NCBI GenBank assembly: GCA_015057315.1
Contig: SVER01000001.1
Span: forward strand, 98,170 to 162,169
Direction: 5' to 3'
Length of the DNA stretch: 64,000 nucleotides
DNA from: Pseudobutyrivibrio ruminis
GTDB lineage: Bacteria > Bacillota > Clostridia > Lachnospirales > Lachnospiraceae
The notes beneath the pieces are model-generated. The model had not been told where the DNA came from. It saw nothing but the letters and a program-made list of their open reading frames with translations, and did not search any database. The translations under genes were made by a program, and so were the position numbers. Of this stretch, positions 48,060 through 57,708 are shown one piece after another (position 1 is the first letter of the stretch; every line of letters begins with the position of its first letter).

Positions 48060-49524
48060 AATAAGTATCAAATCCATGTCCTTAAGAAAAAAGATGATAA
48101 TGGCTTTTTGTTTGCCTACTATATTGCTTTTTCTGGTAAATATGATGTTATACCTTGGTACTACAAGGGTGCTTAATTCCTTGGACGTTGTTTATTCTAG
48201 TAACAATGCTTTGAATCAGCTTAATACAGCCTTGGAAAGCCTTCAAAATGCTACAGAAGGTTATCTGAATACTAAGACCAGCGATGCATTAGAGCAATAT
48301 TACATTCAAGAACAGGAATATAGCGATATGCTAGTAGCCTTAGACGATAACAAGGATGACAATGAAAATCGTGTCATGGAGCGCAACATTAGGCACATGT
48401 CTCAAAACTACCTAGAGCTTACCAACCAGGCCGTGGAAAGTAAGCGTGGAGGTAATGTAGAAAAATATAAAAACATTTACGAAGAGGCAACAAGGACATT
48501 TAGCTATATAGAAAGTAGCATAAATAGTCTTAATAATAAGCAGTTTGTAAATAACTCCAAATCTTATGGGGCTATGATGGCGGCTTTGCAGACAATAGAG
48601 CGGCTGAATATTATTACGTTAGTTATCATTGGCCTTGCCAATCTGGCATTTGTTGTGCTTATAGCATCTACCATTGCAGGTCCTCTTGTCAGGCTTGCAG
48701 CTACTGCAGATAGTGTATCCAAGGGAGATTTTGATGTACCACTGCCACCTGTTAGAAGTAATGATGAGGTGGGAGTTGTTACAGGTGCCTTTAACAAGAT
48801 GGTTATCTCTATCAAGGACTATATTGCAAAGCTCACAGAATCTATGGAAGCAACTAGAAAGCTTAGAGAGAACGAGCTTATTATGGAAAACCATGTAAAG
48901 GATGCTGAGCTTAAGTATTTGCAGTCCCAGATTAATCCTCACTTTCTGTTTAACACATTAAATGCAGGTGCACAGCTTGCTATGATGGAAGGGGCAGACA
49001 GAACCAGTAACTATATTCAGCGTGTGGCAGATTTCTTCAGATACAATATTAAGAAAAACAAGGACGTAGTTACCCTGAAGGAAGAAATTGAGTTGGTTGA
49101 TATATATATCTACATAATTAATGTTCGTTTTGCTGGAGAAATCCAGTTTACAAAGGAGATAGACGAAAGCCTGCTTGATATCAAAATCCCAAGCATGATA
49201 CTTCAGCCTATAGTTGAAAATAGTATCAACTACGGTTTGCGTAATATAGAATGGGCTAAAAAGATAAAGCTATCTGTATATGAGCTGGGAGATTACGTTT
49301 GTATTAGTGTGAAGGATAACGGAGCAGGCATAGAAAAGGAAACCTTAGATAAAATCCTAAACGGAAGCTTTGTAAGCAATTTTAACAAGTCCGATTCCAA
49401 CGGAGTTGGTCTAAATAATTGCATAGAAAGGTTAAATATTTTCTATGAAAGGGACGACGTGCTTGATATCATATCAGAAGGAAAAGATAAAGGCACCGAA
49501 ACCATCCTATATCTACCAAAATGA
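48052..49524 (+). CDS. LytS/YesM-type sensor histidine kinase
   Basis: 490 residues from GTG 48052, six bases after AGGAGG and overlapping the sensor gene by eight bases; ATG 48049 is the close alternative. Two membrane helices (about 14-37 and 190-213) flank a helical outside region of about 150 residues, then HAMP, a His_kinase domain with phospho-acceptor in QSQINPHFLFNTLNA, and HATPase (QPIVENSINYGL, VKDNGAGI). Probably takes its signal from the sugar-binding protein encoded upstream and phosphorylates the regulator encoded next. Confidence 0.92.
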   Translation: MSKISIKSMSLRKKMIMAFCLPTILLFLVNMMLYLGTTRVLNSLDVVYSSNNALNQLNTALESLQNATEGYLNTKTSDALEQYYIQEQEYSDMLVALDDNKDDNENRVMERNIRHMSQNYLELTNQAVESKRGGNVEKYKNIYEEATRTFSYIESSINSLNNKQFVNNSKSYGAMMAALQTIERLNIITLVIIGLANLAFVVLIASTIAGPLVRLAATADSVSKGDFDVPLPPVRSNDEVGVVTGAFNKMVISIKDYIAKLTESMEATRKLRENELIMENHVKDAELKYLQSQINPHFLFNTLNAGAQLAMMEGADRTSNYIQRVADFFRYNIKKNKDVVTLKEEIELVDIYIYIINVRFAGEIQFTKEIDESLLDIKIPSMILQPIVENSINYGLRNIEWAKKIKLSVYELGDYVCISVKDNGAGIEKETLDKILNGSFVSNFNKSDSNGVGLNNCIERLNIFYERDDVLDIISEGKDKGTETILYLPK

Positions 49525-49532
49525 TAAAAAGA

Positions 49533-49584
49533 AGCCTTCCCCTTTTGCAAGGGGGAAGGTGTCGACGCAGTCGACGGATGAGGG
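49533..49584 (+). repeat. REP-like palindromic repeat, copy B
   Basis: Hairpin one GCCTTCCCC...GGGGGAAGG, hairpin two GTCGACGCAGTCGAC, then GGATGAGGG. Located in the gap between kinase and regulator genes. The second stem differs in sequence from copies A and C but keeps pairing. Confidence 0.85.
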
Positions 49585-49593
49585 TTTTTAAAC

Positions 49594-51183
49594 ATGTACA
49601 AAATACTACTAGCCGACGACGAAGGTATCGTCATCGATTCACTTAAATTCATAATAGAAAAAGAATACGGCAGCAAATGCGACATCCGCACAGCCAAAAC
49701 CGGCCGTCAGGTAATCGAGGTTGCAGAGGAATTTCAGCCGGATATCGCCTTTATGGATATCCAAATGCCAGGAATTAACGGCATCGATGCCATGAGGGAA
49801 ATCAGGCGCACCAATAACCATGTGGTATTCATCGTAATGACAGCCTACGACAAATTCGATTATGCCAAGGATGCCATCTCTATCGGAGTCCTGGATTATC
49901 TAAATAAGCCTGTCAGCAGGGAAGCTATCCTTGATGTGCTTGGCAAGGCCATGAATCAAATCGATGGAGAACGAAGGAAACGTAGCAACGATTTACAGGT
50001 TAGGGAGAAGCTTGAGACAGTTGTTCCTATTATAGAAAATGGTCTTATTCAGGATTTGCTTTTTAAGGAATATTTCAAGGAAGATATTGATAACTATAAG
50101 ACCCTGCTTGGAATTGATTCGGAATATGGTTACATGGCATGTATGGTGTTTGGTAGAGAGCTTGTTGGTAACTATATGACCAGTGCCGTAGCCGTATCAA
50201 TCCAAGCTCAGAAGGCTTACCGTGAAATCCACACCATCACAGAGGATTATATTAAGGGCATCATGGGGGCTGTTATGTCTAACAAAATCCCAATTCTGAT
50301 TCCTACAGATTCGCCAACCCTTTCTTATAATGAAAGAAACCAGGTGGTGGAAAACGCCAGAGCTCTTTGCAGAAAGCTTTCAGAACGATTTGATATGGAT
50401 TTTCGAATTGGCTTTGGCTCAGTAAAGCCCTTAGAGAGAATGAGCGAATCCTACGAGGAAGGTAATTCGGTGCTTATATCTACCACCAGCCATGTAGCCC
50501 ATGTGGATGATATGCCTGTGGCCTGCAGATACGAAGAAGATTATCCTATGGATTTGGAAAAACGCTTGTTTAACGAGGTCACCTTAGGAAATGTAAACGA
50601 ATCCACAGCCCTAGCACAGACATTCTTTGAATGGATGGAGGAGAATTATTCTCATGATAATGACAGCATCAGGCTGAAATGCTTGGAGTTTGTATTATGG
50701 GCAGAGCATTTAGCATACGAAAAGACAGGTAGAATGTACGAGTTTCAAAGCAGATCTAATTATCTGTCAGAGCTTCTTGGCCTAGCTGGTTTATCCGATG
50801 TAGGCAGATGGTTTGTAGAAAAGATAAAGGCTGCGGCATTTTGGGTATCTAACAAACATGAAGAGCAATCCATGAGTGCTGTGAATAAGGCCAAGCAGTA
50901 CATTGATGAAAATTACATGAAAGAGCTTACACTAGATGATGTTTCCAGGGTGGTTAATATAAGCTCCTACTATTTTTCTAAGGTGTTCAAGGAAGAGACA
51001 GGGGAAAACTTCATTGATTATCTGACTAAGCTTAGGATTGAGGCAGCCAAGAATCTGCTAAAGACTACAAATAAATCCATGAAGGAAATTGCACTTGAGG
51101 TAGGATATTCGGATCCTAATTATTTCTCCCGAAACTTTAAGAAATATACAGGAAAAACACCTACTGATTACGCAAAGGGATAA
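49594..51183 (+). CDS. YesN-type response regulator, AraC family
   Basis: 529 residues. N-terminal receiver with phospho-acceptor Asp in DIAFMDIQMPGINGIDAM and Lys in LNKPVSREA; a middle region of about 280 residues; a C-terminal AraC/XylS double helix-turn-helix (LTLDDVSRVVNISSYYFSKV, EIALEVGYSDPNYFSRNFKK). Likely partner of the upstream LytS-type kinase, and a probable activator of the sugar transporter downstream. Confidence 0.93.
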   Translation: MYKILLADDEGIVIDSLKFIIEKEYGSKCDIRTAKTGRQVIEVAEEFQPDIAFMDIQMPGINGIDAMREIRRTNNHVVFIVMTAYDKFDYAKDAISIGVLDYLNKPVSREAILDVLGKAMNQIDGERRKRSNDLQVREKLETVVPIIENGLIQDLLFKEYFKEDIDNYKTLLGIDSEYGYMACMVFGRELVGNYMTSAVAVSIQAQKAYREIHTITEDYIKGIMGAVMSNKIPILIPTDSPTLSYNERNQVVENARALCRKLSERFDMDFRIGFGSVKPLERMSESYEEGNSVLISTTSHVAHVDDMPVACRYEEDYPMDLEKRLFNEVTLGNVNESTALAQTFFEWMEENYSHDNDSIRLKCLEFVLWAEHLAYEKTGRMYEFQSRSNYLSELLGLAGLSDVGRWFVEKIKAAAFWVSNKHEEQSMSAVNKAKQYIDENYMKELTLDDVSRVVNISSYYFSKVFKEETGENFIDYLTKLRIEAAKNLLKTTNKSMKEIALEVGYSDPNYFSRNFKKYTGKTPTDYAKG

Positions 51184-51202
51184 GATAAAAAGGGGATAAT
51201 GT

Positions 51203-52231
51203 ATGAGAGGATTTACAAAAATAATATCGCTTGTGACAGCATCTACCTTGGTTTTTTGCTCCTGCGGCAGTATGAAGGCCACGGCAGATAAGCCAGGTTT
51301 CAAGGATAATGAAGGCATCGAAATAGGATTGTGCTTTGATTCATTTGTAATTGAGCGCTGGGAAAAGGACAGAGATGTGTTTGTGGACACAGCCTCAGGC
51401 CTTGGTGCTACAGTGAATGTTCAAAATGCCAACGGTGATGTGGATAAGCAGATAGAGCAGATAGAGTATCTGGTGGATAAAGGGGTAGATTGCCTGGTTA
51501 TTATCCCTGTAGATGGAAATGTGCTAGGTGATGCAGTAGCACTTGCCAAGGAAAATAATATTCCAGTTGTTTCCTATGATAGATTGATACCAAATGCTGA
51601 CACCGACCTATACATATCCTTTGATAACAATATGGTAGGACAGATGCTTGGGGAAGCCTTAGTAGAGGCTGGTGCAACAAAGGTAGTAAAAATTTGCGGA
51701 CCACATACGGATAATAATGTGTCCCTTGTAAGCGATGGCTTTGATTCTGTAGTAGGAGAAAATGGAGTAGAGATAATTGATACCTATTATTGTGATGGCT
51801 GGAAGGCAGAGCTTGGTGGTGCCTATGTATACGACAATATGGACACAATCAGGCAGGCAGATGCAATCATGTGTGGAAATGATGATGTGGCAACATCTGT
51901 TATCAGAGCCCTTGCAGTAAGTCAGCTGGCTGGAGTCATCCCTGTAGTAGGTCAGGATGCGGATTTACCAGCATGCCAGCACATAGTGGAGGGCACCCAG
52001 CTAATGACTGTGTACAAGCCTGTAGGTGAGCTTGCCAAGCAGGCAGCAGAGCTTTCATATAAGCTTGCCACCGGGGATTCACTGTCAGTGGATACCACCA
52101 TAAGTGATGGCTCCTTTGATGTGCCATATGTCACCATAGATCCAGTGGCAGTTAATAAAGACAATATTGATGATGTGATTATTGCCGGGGGATTTCATTC
52201 ACATGAGGATGTGTATATGAATGTGGAATGA
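51203..52231 (+). CDS. Sugar-binding lipoprotein-like protein (xylose/ribose type)
   Basis: 342 residues. Hydrophobic N terminus with a weak lipobox (LVFCSCGS), then a Peripla_BP_4 fold (VDCLVIIPVDGNVLGDAVAL, NIPVVSYDRLIPNADT, VVGQDADLPACQHI). It resembles the ChvE-like protein encoded at 52465 but is shorter and differs. It ends the sensor-kinase-regulator unit, before a terminator, so it may serve sensing rather than bulk uptake. It begins 19 bases after the regulator gene. Confidence 0.85.
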   Translation: MRGFTKIISLVTASTLVFCSCGSMKATADKPGFKDNEGIEIGLCFDSFVIERWEKDRDVFVDTASGLGATVNVQNANGDVDKQIEQIEYLVDKGVDCLVIIPVDGNVLGDAVALAKENNIPVVSYDRLIPNADTDLYISFDNNMVGQMLGEALVEAGATKVVKICGPHTDNNVSLVSDGFDSVVGENGVEIIDTYYCDGWKAELGGAYVYDNMDTIRQADAIMCGNDDVATSVIRALAVSQLAGVIPVVGQDADLPACQHIVEGTQLMTVYKPVGELAKQAAELSYKLATGDSLSVDTTISDGSFDVPYVTIDPVAVNKDNIDDVIIAGGFHSHEDVYMNVE

Positions 52232-52237
52232 CCCTTA

Positions 52238-52286
52238 GCCTTCCCCCTAAATTAGGGGGAAGGTGCCCCGTAGGGGCGGATGAGGG
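52238..52286 (+). repeat. REP-like palindromic repeat, copy C
   Basis: Hairpin one GCCTTCCCCC/GGGGGAAGGTGC, hairpin two GCCCCGTAGGGGC, then GGATGAGGG. It begins six bases after a stop codon. Confidence 0.87.
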
Positions 52287-52310
52287 TAGTAGTAAAAAAT
52301 TGTGATTGTA

Positions 52311-52348
52311 AAACAGGACTAGCACAAAAAAATGCTAGTCCTGTTTTT
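52311..52348 (+). terminator. Intrinsic terminator separating sensor unit from transporter unit
   Basis: A 13-base stem AACAGGACTAGCA/TGCTAGTCCTGTT around an A-rich loop, followed by T residues. Confidence 0.9.
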
Positions 52349-52464
52349 GTGTCCTAAAAAAGTATGACAAAAATATGAAGAAAGTAGCAACCATTTTTAG
52401 ACCTCTTAATGGTACATTATCTTTAGTAACAAACATACCTAAACGAAAGGGAGGTTTTTCAGAA

Positions 52465-53598
52465 ATGAAGAAAAAGTTATTAAGTGTACTATTAACAGGT
52501 GCTCTTGCAGCTTCAATGTTTGTAGGCTGTGGCACAAGCACAGAGACAACAGACACAGGTGCTGCTACAGGTGGGGACACAGCTACTGAGTCTACTGACA
52601 CAGGAAGTGGTGCAGCAGGCGGAACAAAGGTTGGCGTTGCAATGCCTACTAAGGATCTCCAGAGATGGAATCAGGATGGCGCTAACATGCAGAAGGAGCT
52701 TGAGGCAGCTGGCTACACAGTAGATCTTCAGTATGCTTCAAACGATGTACAGACACAGATTTCTCAGATTGAGAACATGATTAACTCAGGATGTAACGTA
52801 CTTGTTGTTGCAGCTATCGAGGCTTCATCACTTGGTGAGGCAATGGATATGGCTTCTGAGGCTGGTATCCCTGTTATCGCTTATGACCGTTTGATTATGA
52901 ACACAGACGCTGTTTCATACTACGCTACATTCGATAACTACAAGGTTGGTACAGTTCAGGGTGAGTACATTGAGAAGGAATTAGACCTTAAGAACACATC
53001 TGATAAGTTCACAATGGAAATCACAGCTGGTGACCCAGGCGACAACAACGCTGGTTTCTTCTATCAGGGTGCTATGGATGTTCTTCAGCCATACATCGAC
53101 AATGGAACAATCACAGTTAAGTCTGGTCAGACAGAGTTCTCTGATGTTGCTACAGCACAGTGGGCTACAGAGACAGCACAGTCACGTATGGAGAATATCC
53201 TTTCTTCTTACTATGCTGATGGAACAGACCTTGACATCTGCCTCTGCTCTAACGATTCAACAGCACTTGGTGTTGAGAACGCTCTTGCAGCTAACTACAA
53301 TGGCAAGTATCCAATCGTAACAGGTCAGGATTGTGATATTGAGAATACAAAGAACATGATTGCTGGAAAGCAGTCAATGTCAGTATTCAAGGATACACGT
53401 ACACTTGCTTCACAGGTAGTTAAGATGGTTGGTCAGATTCTTAATGGTGAAGAAGTAGATGTTAACGATACAGAAACTTATGACAATGGTAATGCAGTAA
53501 TTCCTTCATACCTTTGCGACCCTGTATTCGCAGATGCTAACAACTACAAAGAATTACTTATCGATTCTGGTTACTACACAGAGGATCAGTTAAAGTAA
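52465..53598 (+). CDS. ChvE/XylF-type multiple-sugar ABC transporter binding lipoprotein
   Basis: 377 residues from ATG 52465 ten bases after AAAGGGAGG; upstream in-frame codons from 52375 are leader. Signal peptide with lipobox LAASMFVGC, a Thr/Gly/Ser linker (about 24-52), then a Peripla_BP_4 domain (GVAMPTKDLQRWNQDGANM, EAGIPVIAYDRLI, VTGQDCDIENTK). Members bind xylose, arabinose, galactose or glucose. The codon use is strongly biased, suggesting high expression. Followed by a weak hairpin that may lower downstream transcription. Confidence 0.9.
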   Translation: MKKKLLSVLLTGALAASMFVGCGTSTETTDTGAATGGDTATESTDTGSGAAGGTKVGVAMPTKDLQRWNQDGANMQKELEAAGYTVDLQYASNDVQTQISQIENMINSGCNVLVVAAIEASSLGEAMDMASEAGIPVIAYDRLIMNTDAVSYYATFDNYKVGTVQGEYIEKELDLKNTSDKFTMEITAGDPGDNNAGFFYQGAMDVLQPYIDNGTITVKSGQTEFSDVATAQWATETAQSRMENILSSYYADGTDLDICLCSNDSTALGVENALAANYNGKYPIVTGQDCDIENTKNMIAGKQSMSVFKDTRTLASQVVKMVGQILNGEEVDVNDTETYDNGNAVIPSYLCDPVFADANNYKELLIDSGYYTEDQLK

Positions 53599-53615
53599 TA
53601 ATAAAGATTTAAGTG

Positions 53616-53640
53616 GGGCGAGCAATGCTCGCCCTATTTT
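53616..53640 (+). terminator. Hairpin between binding protein and ATPase genes, possibly partial terminator
   Basis: GGGCGAGC-AAT-GCTCGCCC (53616-53634) followed by TATTTT. The weak T run suits partial read-through, or a 3' stabiliser that favours the binding-protein mRNA. Confidence 0.6.
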
Positions 53641-53701
53641 AAAGAAGAGAATAGCTTGAAGATGCTAAACAAAGTATTAAGTTATAAGGAGGGAGACTTA
53701 A

Positions 53702-55228
53702 GTGGGAAATATATTACTTGAGATGAAAAACATCACCAAAGAGTTCCCTGGCGTAAAGGCCCTTGATAACGTTAATCTTAAGGTAGAGCAAGGTGAGATT
53801 CATGCCCTTGTAGGTGAGAATGGTGCGGGAAAATCTACTCTTATGAACGTTTTAAGTGGTATTTATCCATACGGCTCTTACACAGGAGACATCGTATACA
53901 ATGGTGAGGTTTGTCAGTTCCAGAAAATAAAGGATTCCGAGGAAAAAGGAATCGTAATCATACATCAGGAGCTTGCACTTATTCCTTACATGTCCATTGG
54001 TGAGAATATGTTCCTTGGCAATGAGCAGGGAAGAAAATCAGCAATCGATTGGGATAAAACGTACGCTGAGGCTGATAAGTTTCTAAAAATGGTTGGCTTA
54101 ACAGAAAGCAGCCGTACTCTTATAAAGGATATCGGTGTTGGTAAACAGCAGCTGGTAGAAATCGCAAAGGCTCTTGCAAAACATGCAAAGCTTCTTATTC
54201 TTGATGAGCCTACATCATCTCTTAACGAGACTGATTCAAAGGCACTTCTCGATTTGTTACTTAAGTTTAAGCAGGAGGGTATGACATCTATTATCATCTC
54301 TCATAAGCTTAATGAAGTATCTTATGTAGCAGACCATATTACAGTTATCCGTGATGGTTCTACAATCGAAACACTTGATAAGACTGTTGATGATATCTCT
54401 GAAGACAGAATCATTAAGGGCATGGTTGGTCGTGAGATGACAGACCGATTCCCAAAGCGAGAAAATGTGAAAATCGGTGATATCGCAATGGAGGTTAAGG
54501 ACTGGACAGTATATCATCCACAGTTTTCGGAGAGAAAAGTGGTTGACGGTGTATCAATGAACGTTCGCAAGGGCGAGGTTGTTGGTATCGCAGGTCTGAT
54601 GGGTGCAGGACGTACCGAGCTTGCAATGAGTATCTTTGGTAAGGCATATGGCACAAACATTTCTGGCCAGCTTTTTTTAGATGGCAAGGAAGTTAAGCTT
54701 AAGAATATCAAGGATGCCATCAAGCACAAGATTGCATACGTTACAGAGGATAGAAAGGGCAACGGACTTGTTCTTACAAATCCTATTAAGATTAATACAA
54801 CACTTGCTAATCTTTCAGAGATTTGCAGCAAGCATGTAATTGACCAGGATAAGGAATATCAGGTTGCTGAGGAATACAGGGATAAGCTTAAAACAAAGTG
54901 TCCTACAGTTGAGCAGAATGTTGGTAATCTTTCAGGTGGTAACCAGCAGAAGGTTCTTCTTGCCAAGTGGATGTTCGCAAATCCTGATGTGTTAATTCTT
55001 GATGAGCCAACAAGAGGTATTGATGTTGGTGCTAAATACGAGATTTATTGTATTATCAATGACCTGGTTGCAGCAGGAAAATCAGTAATCATGATTTCCT
55101 CAGAGCTTCCAGAGGTTCTTGGTATGTCAGACCGTATATACGTTATGAATGAAGGCAAGATGGTTGGTGAGATGGCAGGTGCGGAAGCCTCTCAGGAAAG
55201 CATCATGTCATGCATCTTAAAATCATAG
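53702..55228 (+). CDS. Sugar ABC transporter ATPase (two ABC domains, GguA/XylG type)
   Basis: 508 residues from GTG 53702 after AAGGAGGGAG. Two fused ABC domains, the CUT2 layout. Domain 1: [19 protein letters not shown]. Domain 2: the usual degenerate P-loop [33 protein letters not shown]. It powers uptake with the two permeases downstream. Overlap with the next ORF is avoided by starting that gene at 55243. Confidence 0.93.
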   Translation: MGNILLEMKNITKEFPGVKALDNVNLKVEQGEIHALVGENGAGKSTLMNVLSGIYPYGSYTGDIVYNGEVCQFQKIKDSEEKGIVIIHQELALIPYMSIGENMFLGNEQGRKSAIDWDKTYAEADKFLKMVGLTESSRTLIKDIGVGKQQLVEIAKALAKHAKLLILDEPTSSLNETDSKALLDLLLKFKQEGMTSIIISHKLNEVSYVADHITVIRDGSTIETLDKTVDDISEDRIIKGMVGREMTDRFPKRENVKIGDIAMEVKDWTVYHPQFSERKVVDGVSMNVRKGEVVGIAGLMGAGRTELAMSIFGKAYGTNISGQLFLDGKEVKLKNIKDAIKHKIAYVTEDRKGNGLVLTNPIKINTTLANLSEICSKHVIDQDKEYQVAEEYRDKLKTKCPTVEQNVGNLSGGNQQKVLLAKWMFANPDVLILDEPTRGIDVGAKYEIYCIINDLVAAGKSVIMISSELPEVLGMSDRIYVMNEGKMVGEMAGAEASQESIMSCILKS

Positions 55229-55242
55229 AAGGGAGAGAAAAC

Positions 55243-56412
55243 ATGGTTTCATTCAATTTATCAGAAGTCATCAAAAAATACACCATGGTTATCGCCCTGG
55301 TGGTCATCATTGGAATATTCTATGTGGGAACAAATGGAACAATTCTTTTGCCACAGAATATTAACAACTTGCTTTCACAGAATGCATACGTATTCATTCT
55401 TGCAACTGGTATGCTGCTTTGTATCTTAACAGGTGGTAACATCGATCTTTCCGTTGGTTCGGTAGTGTGCTTTATCGGTGGTATCGGCGCTGTTATGATG
55501 AGCAAGGAAATGAATGTATGGTTTACAGTACTTGTAATGCTTCTTGTTGGTGTGGCAGTTGGAGCTTGGCAGGCATTTTGGGTAGCTTATGTAAATGTTC
55601 CACCATTTATTGCAACACTTGCAGGTATGTACGCATTCAGAGGTTTATCAAATGTAGTACTTAATGGTTATGCAGTTTCTATCACAAACCCAACATATCT
55701 TAATGTTTTCGGTGGTGGTGCTGATTGCTATATTCCAGATTTCTTCCATGGAAATGGGCTCAATATTACATGTATGTTAGCAGGAATCATCGGAGTTGCT
55801 ATATTTGTAATAGGTTCCTTAAGAAACCGAATTGCAGCATCAAGAAAAGGATATGCAACAACATCAGCTGTAGGATTTTACCTTAAGCTTGTGCTTATTT
55901 CAGCAGTAATCCTTTTCGTTACATACAAGCTTGCAGGCTACAAGGGTATTCCTACATCACTTATCTGGATTATCATCGTAGTTCTTGCATACCATTACTT
56001 CACCACAAAGACTACAATGGGTCGTTACCTGTATGCAGTAGGTGGAAATGAGAAGGCTACACAGCTTTCAGGTATCAACACAAAGAAGGTTTACTTCTTC
56101 GCATATACGAATATGGGATTCTTAACAGCTATCGCTGGTATCCTTACTGTAGCTAGAGCTGCAAGTGCTCAGCCTACTTATGGTATGTTCTATGAAATGG
56201 ACGCAATCGGTGCCTGCTTCATTGGTGGCGCTAGTGCATACGGCGGAACAGGTTCTGTATTCGGAGCAATCATCGGTGCCCTTCTGATGGGTGTTATCAA
56301 CCAGGGTATGTCAATCATGGGTGTAGACGCCAATTACCAAAAGGTAGTAAAGGGACTTGTACTTCTTATAGCAGTTATCTTTGACGTAGTATCAAAGAGA
56401 GAAAAGAAGTAG
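55243..56412 (+). CDS. Sugar ABC transporter permease 1 (CUT2 family)
   Basis: 389 residues from ATG 55243 after GAAGGGAG. About ten hydrophobic helices; the signature TGGNIDLSVGSV and later GGASAYGGTGSVFGAIIGAL place it in the ribose/xylose permease family. Followed 18 bases later by a paralogous permease, so the channel may be a heterodimer. Confidence 0.92.
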   Translation: MVSFNLSEVIKKYTMVIALVVIIGIFYVGTNGTILLPQNINNLLSQNAYVFILATGMLLCILTGGNIDLSVGSVVCFIGGIGAVMMSKEMNVWFTVLVMLLVGVAVGAWQAFWVAYVNVPPFIATLAGMYAFRGLSNVVLNGYAVSITNPTYLNVFGGGADCYIPDFFHGNGLNITCMLAGIIGVAIFVIGSLRNRIAASRKGYATTSAVGFYLKLVLISAVILFVTYKLAGYKGIPTSLIWIIIVVLAYHYFTTKTTMGRYLYAVGGNEKATQLSGINTKKVYFFAYTNMGFLTAIAGILTVARAASAQPTYGMFYEMDAIGACFIGGASAYGGTGSVFGAIIGALLMGVINQGMSIMGVDANYQKVVKGLVLLIAVIFDVVSKREKK

Positions 56413-56430
56413 GAAGGGAGGATCATAAAA

Positions 56431-57612
56431 GTGAAAGACAAAATTTTAAAAATATTCAAAGAAAACACAATGCTCATTGTACTGGTCCTTGTTGTCCTCT
56501 TCTTCAATGTGATGACAAATGGTACAATGCTTCTTCCAAGCCAGTTTAACGCACTTATCACACAAAACGCATACGTATATGTTCTTGCAACAGGTATGCT
56601 GATGTGTATGCTTACTGGTGGTAACATCGATTTGTCCTGCGGTTCATTTGTTTGCTTCGTAGGTGTTATCGGTGCAAAGGTTATGGTAACAAATGGAGCT
56701 TCTACTCCTGTAGGTATTCTTGTAATGCTTCTTATTGGTGTTATCTACGGTTGCCTGCTTGGATTTGTAATTGCTTACATCAACATTCCACCATGGATTG
56801 CAACACTTGCAGGTTTCCTTGCACTTCGTGGATGGGGTGTAGCTTTAATGCATGGCGCATCTAACATCAGCCCACTTCCAAAGGAGTTCTGTGCAATGTT
56901 CACAGGCAAGATGAATGACCTTTTTGGCGGGCCAAGAATTAATGGTGTTCAGTACAATATGACAAGTATTGTAATTGGTCTTATTGCTTCAGTTGTTGTT
57001 GTACTTCTTCTTTTTAGAAGCCGTGCAACAAAGCTTAAGAAGGGATATGTTGCAGATAGCCTAGTTACAGTTATTGTAAAATGCGTTCTCATTGATTTTG
57101 TAATTATGTTATTTGCATATAAGTTCTCACTTGCAGGTGGTGTTCCTTATGCACTTATCTGGGTGGCAGTAATTGTTCTTATCTACAGCTTTATTACATC
57201 TAAGACAGATGTAGGACGTTACTTCTACACAATCGGCGGTAACGCAGAGGCAACTCGTCTTTCAGGTATCGACACAAAGAGAATCATGTTCCTTGCATAC
57301 CTTAACATGGCAGTGCTTACAGTTATATCTGCATTCCTTACAATGTCACGTTTCTCAGCTGCAAACTCTACAGCTGGAACAAACTATGAGATGGATGCAA
57401 TTTCAGCCTGCGTAGTTGGTGGTGTTAGTGCTTATGGCGGTAGCGGTACTGTATTTGGAATGATTGTCGGCGCTACACTTATCGGTGTAATCAACCTTGG
57501 TATGTCTCTTATGGGAATTGATGCCAACTGGCAGAAGGTTGTAAAGGGAGTTGTTCTTCTTGGCGCTGTAGTTTTTGAGATTTTGAATAATAGAAAGAAT
57601 GCTATTAAATAG
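56431..57612 (+). CDS. Sugar ABC transporter permease 2 (CUT2 family)
   Basis: 393 residues from GTG 56431 after GGGAGG. About ten helices; TGGNIDLSCGSF and GGVSAYGGSGTVFGMIVGAT. It aligns over its whole length with permease 1 but differs in the central loop (here MHGASNISPLPKEF). Ends the transport operon. Confidence 0.92.
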   Translation: MKDKILKIFKENTMLIVLVLVVLFFNVMTNGTMLLPSQFNALITQNAYVYVLATGMLMCMLTGGNIDLSCGSFVCFVGVIGAKVMVTNGASTPVGILVMLLIGVIYGCLLGFVIAYINIPPWIATLAGFLALRGWGVALMHGASNISPLPKEFCAMFTGKMNDLFGGPRINGVQYNMTSIVIGLIASVVVVLLLFRSRATKLKKGYVADSLVTVIVKCVLIDFVIMLFAYKFSLAGGVPYALIWVAVIVLIYSFITSKTDVGRYFYTIGGNAEATRLSGIDTKRIMFLAYLNMAVLTVISAFLTMSRFSAANSTAGTNYEMDAISACVVGGVSAYGGSGTVFGMIVGATLIGVINLGMSLMGIDANWQKVVKGVVLLGAVVFEILNNRKNAIK

Positions 57613-57647
57613 AAGGTTTAATATCTTCATCATATTCTCTTAGATTT

Positions 57648-57676
57648 GCCCGCGGTATTTATTATCGCGGGCTTTT
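57648..57676 (+). terminator. Intrinsic terminator after sugar transporter operon
   Basis: GCCCGCG (57648-57654) pairs with CGCGGGC (57666-57672), 11-base AT-rich loop, then TTTT. Confidence 0.88.
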
Positions 57677-57708
57677 AGTTTTTATTTATAAGTGATAGTA
57701 TATAGAAT

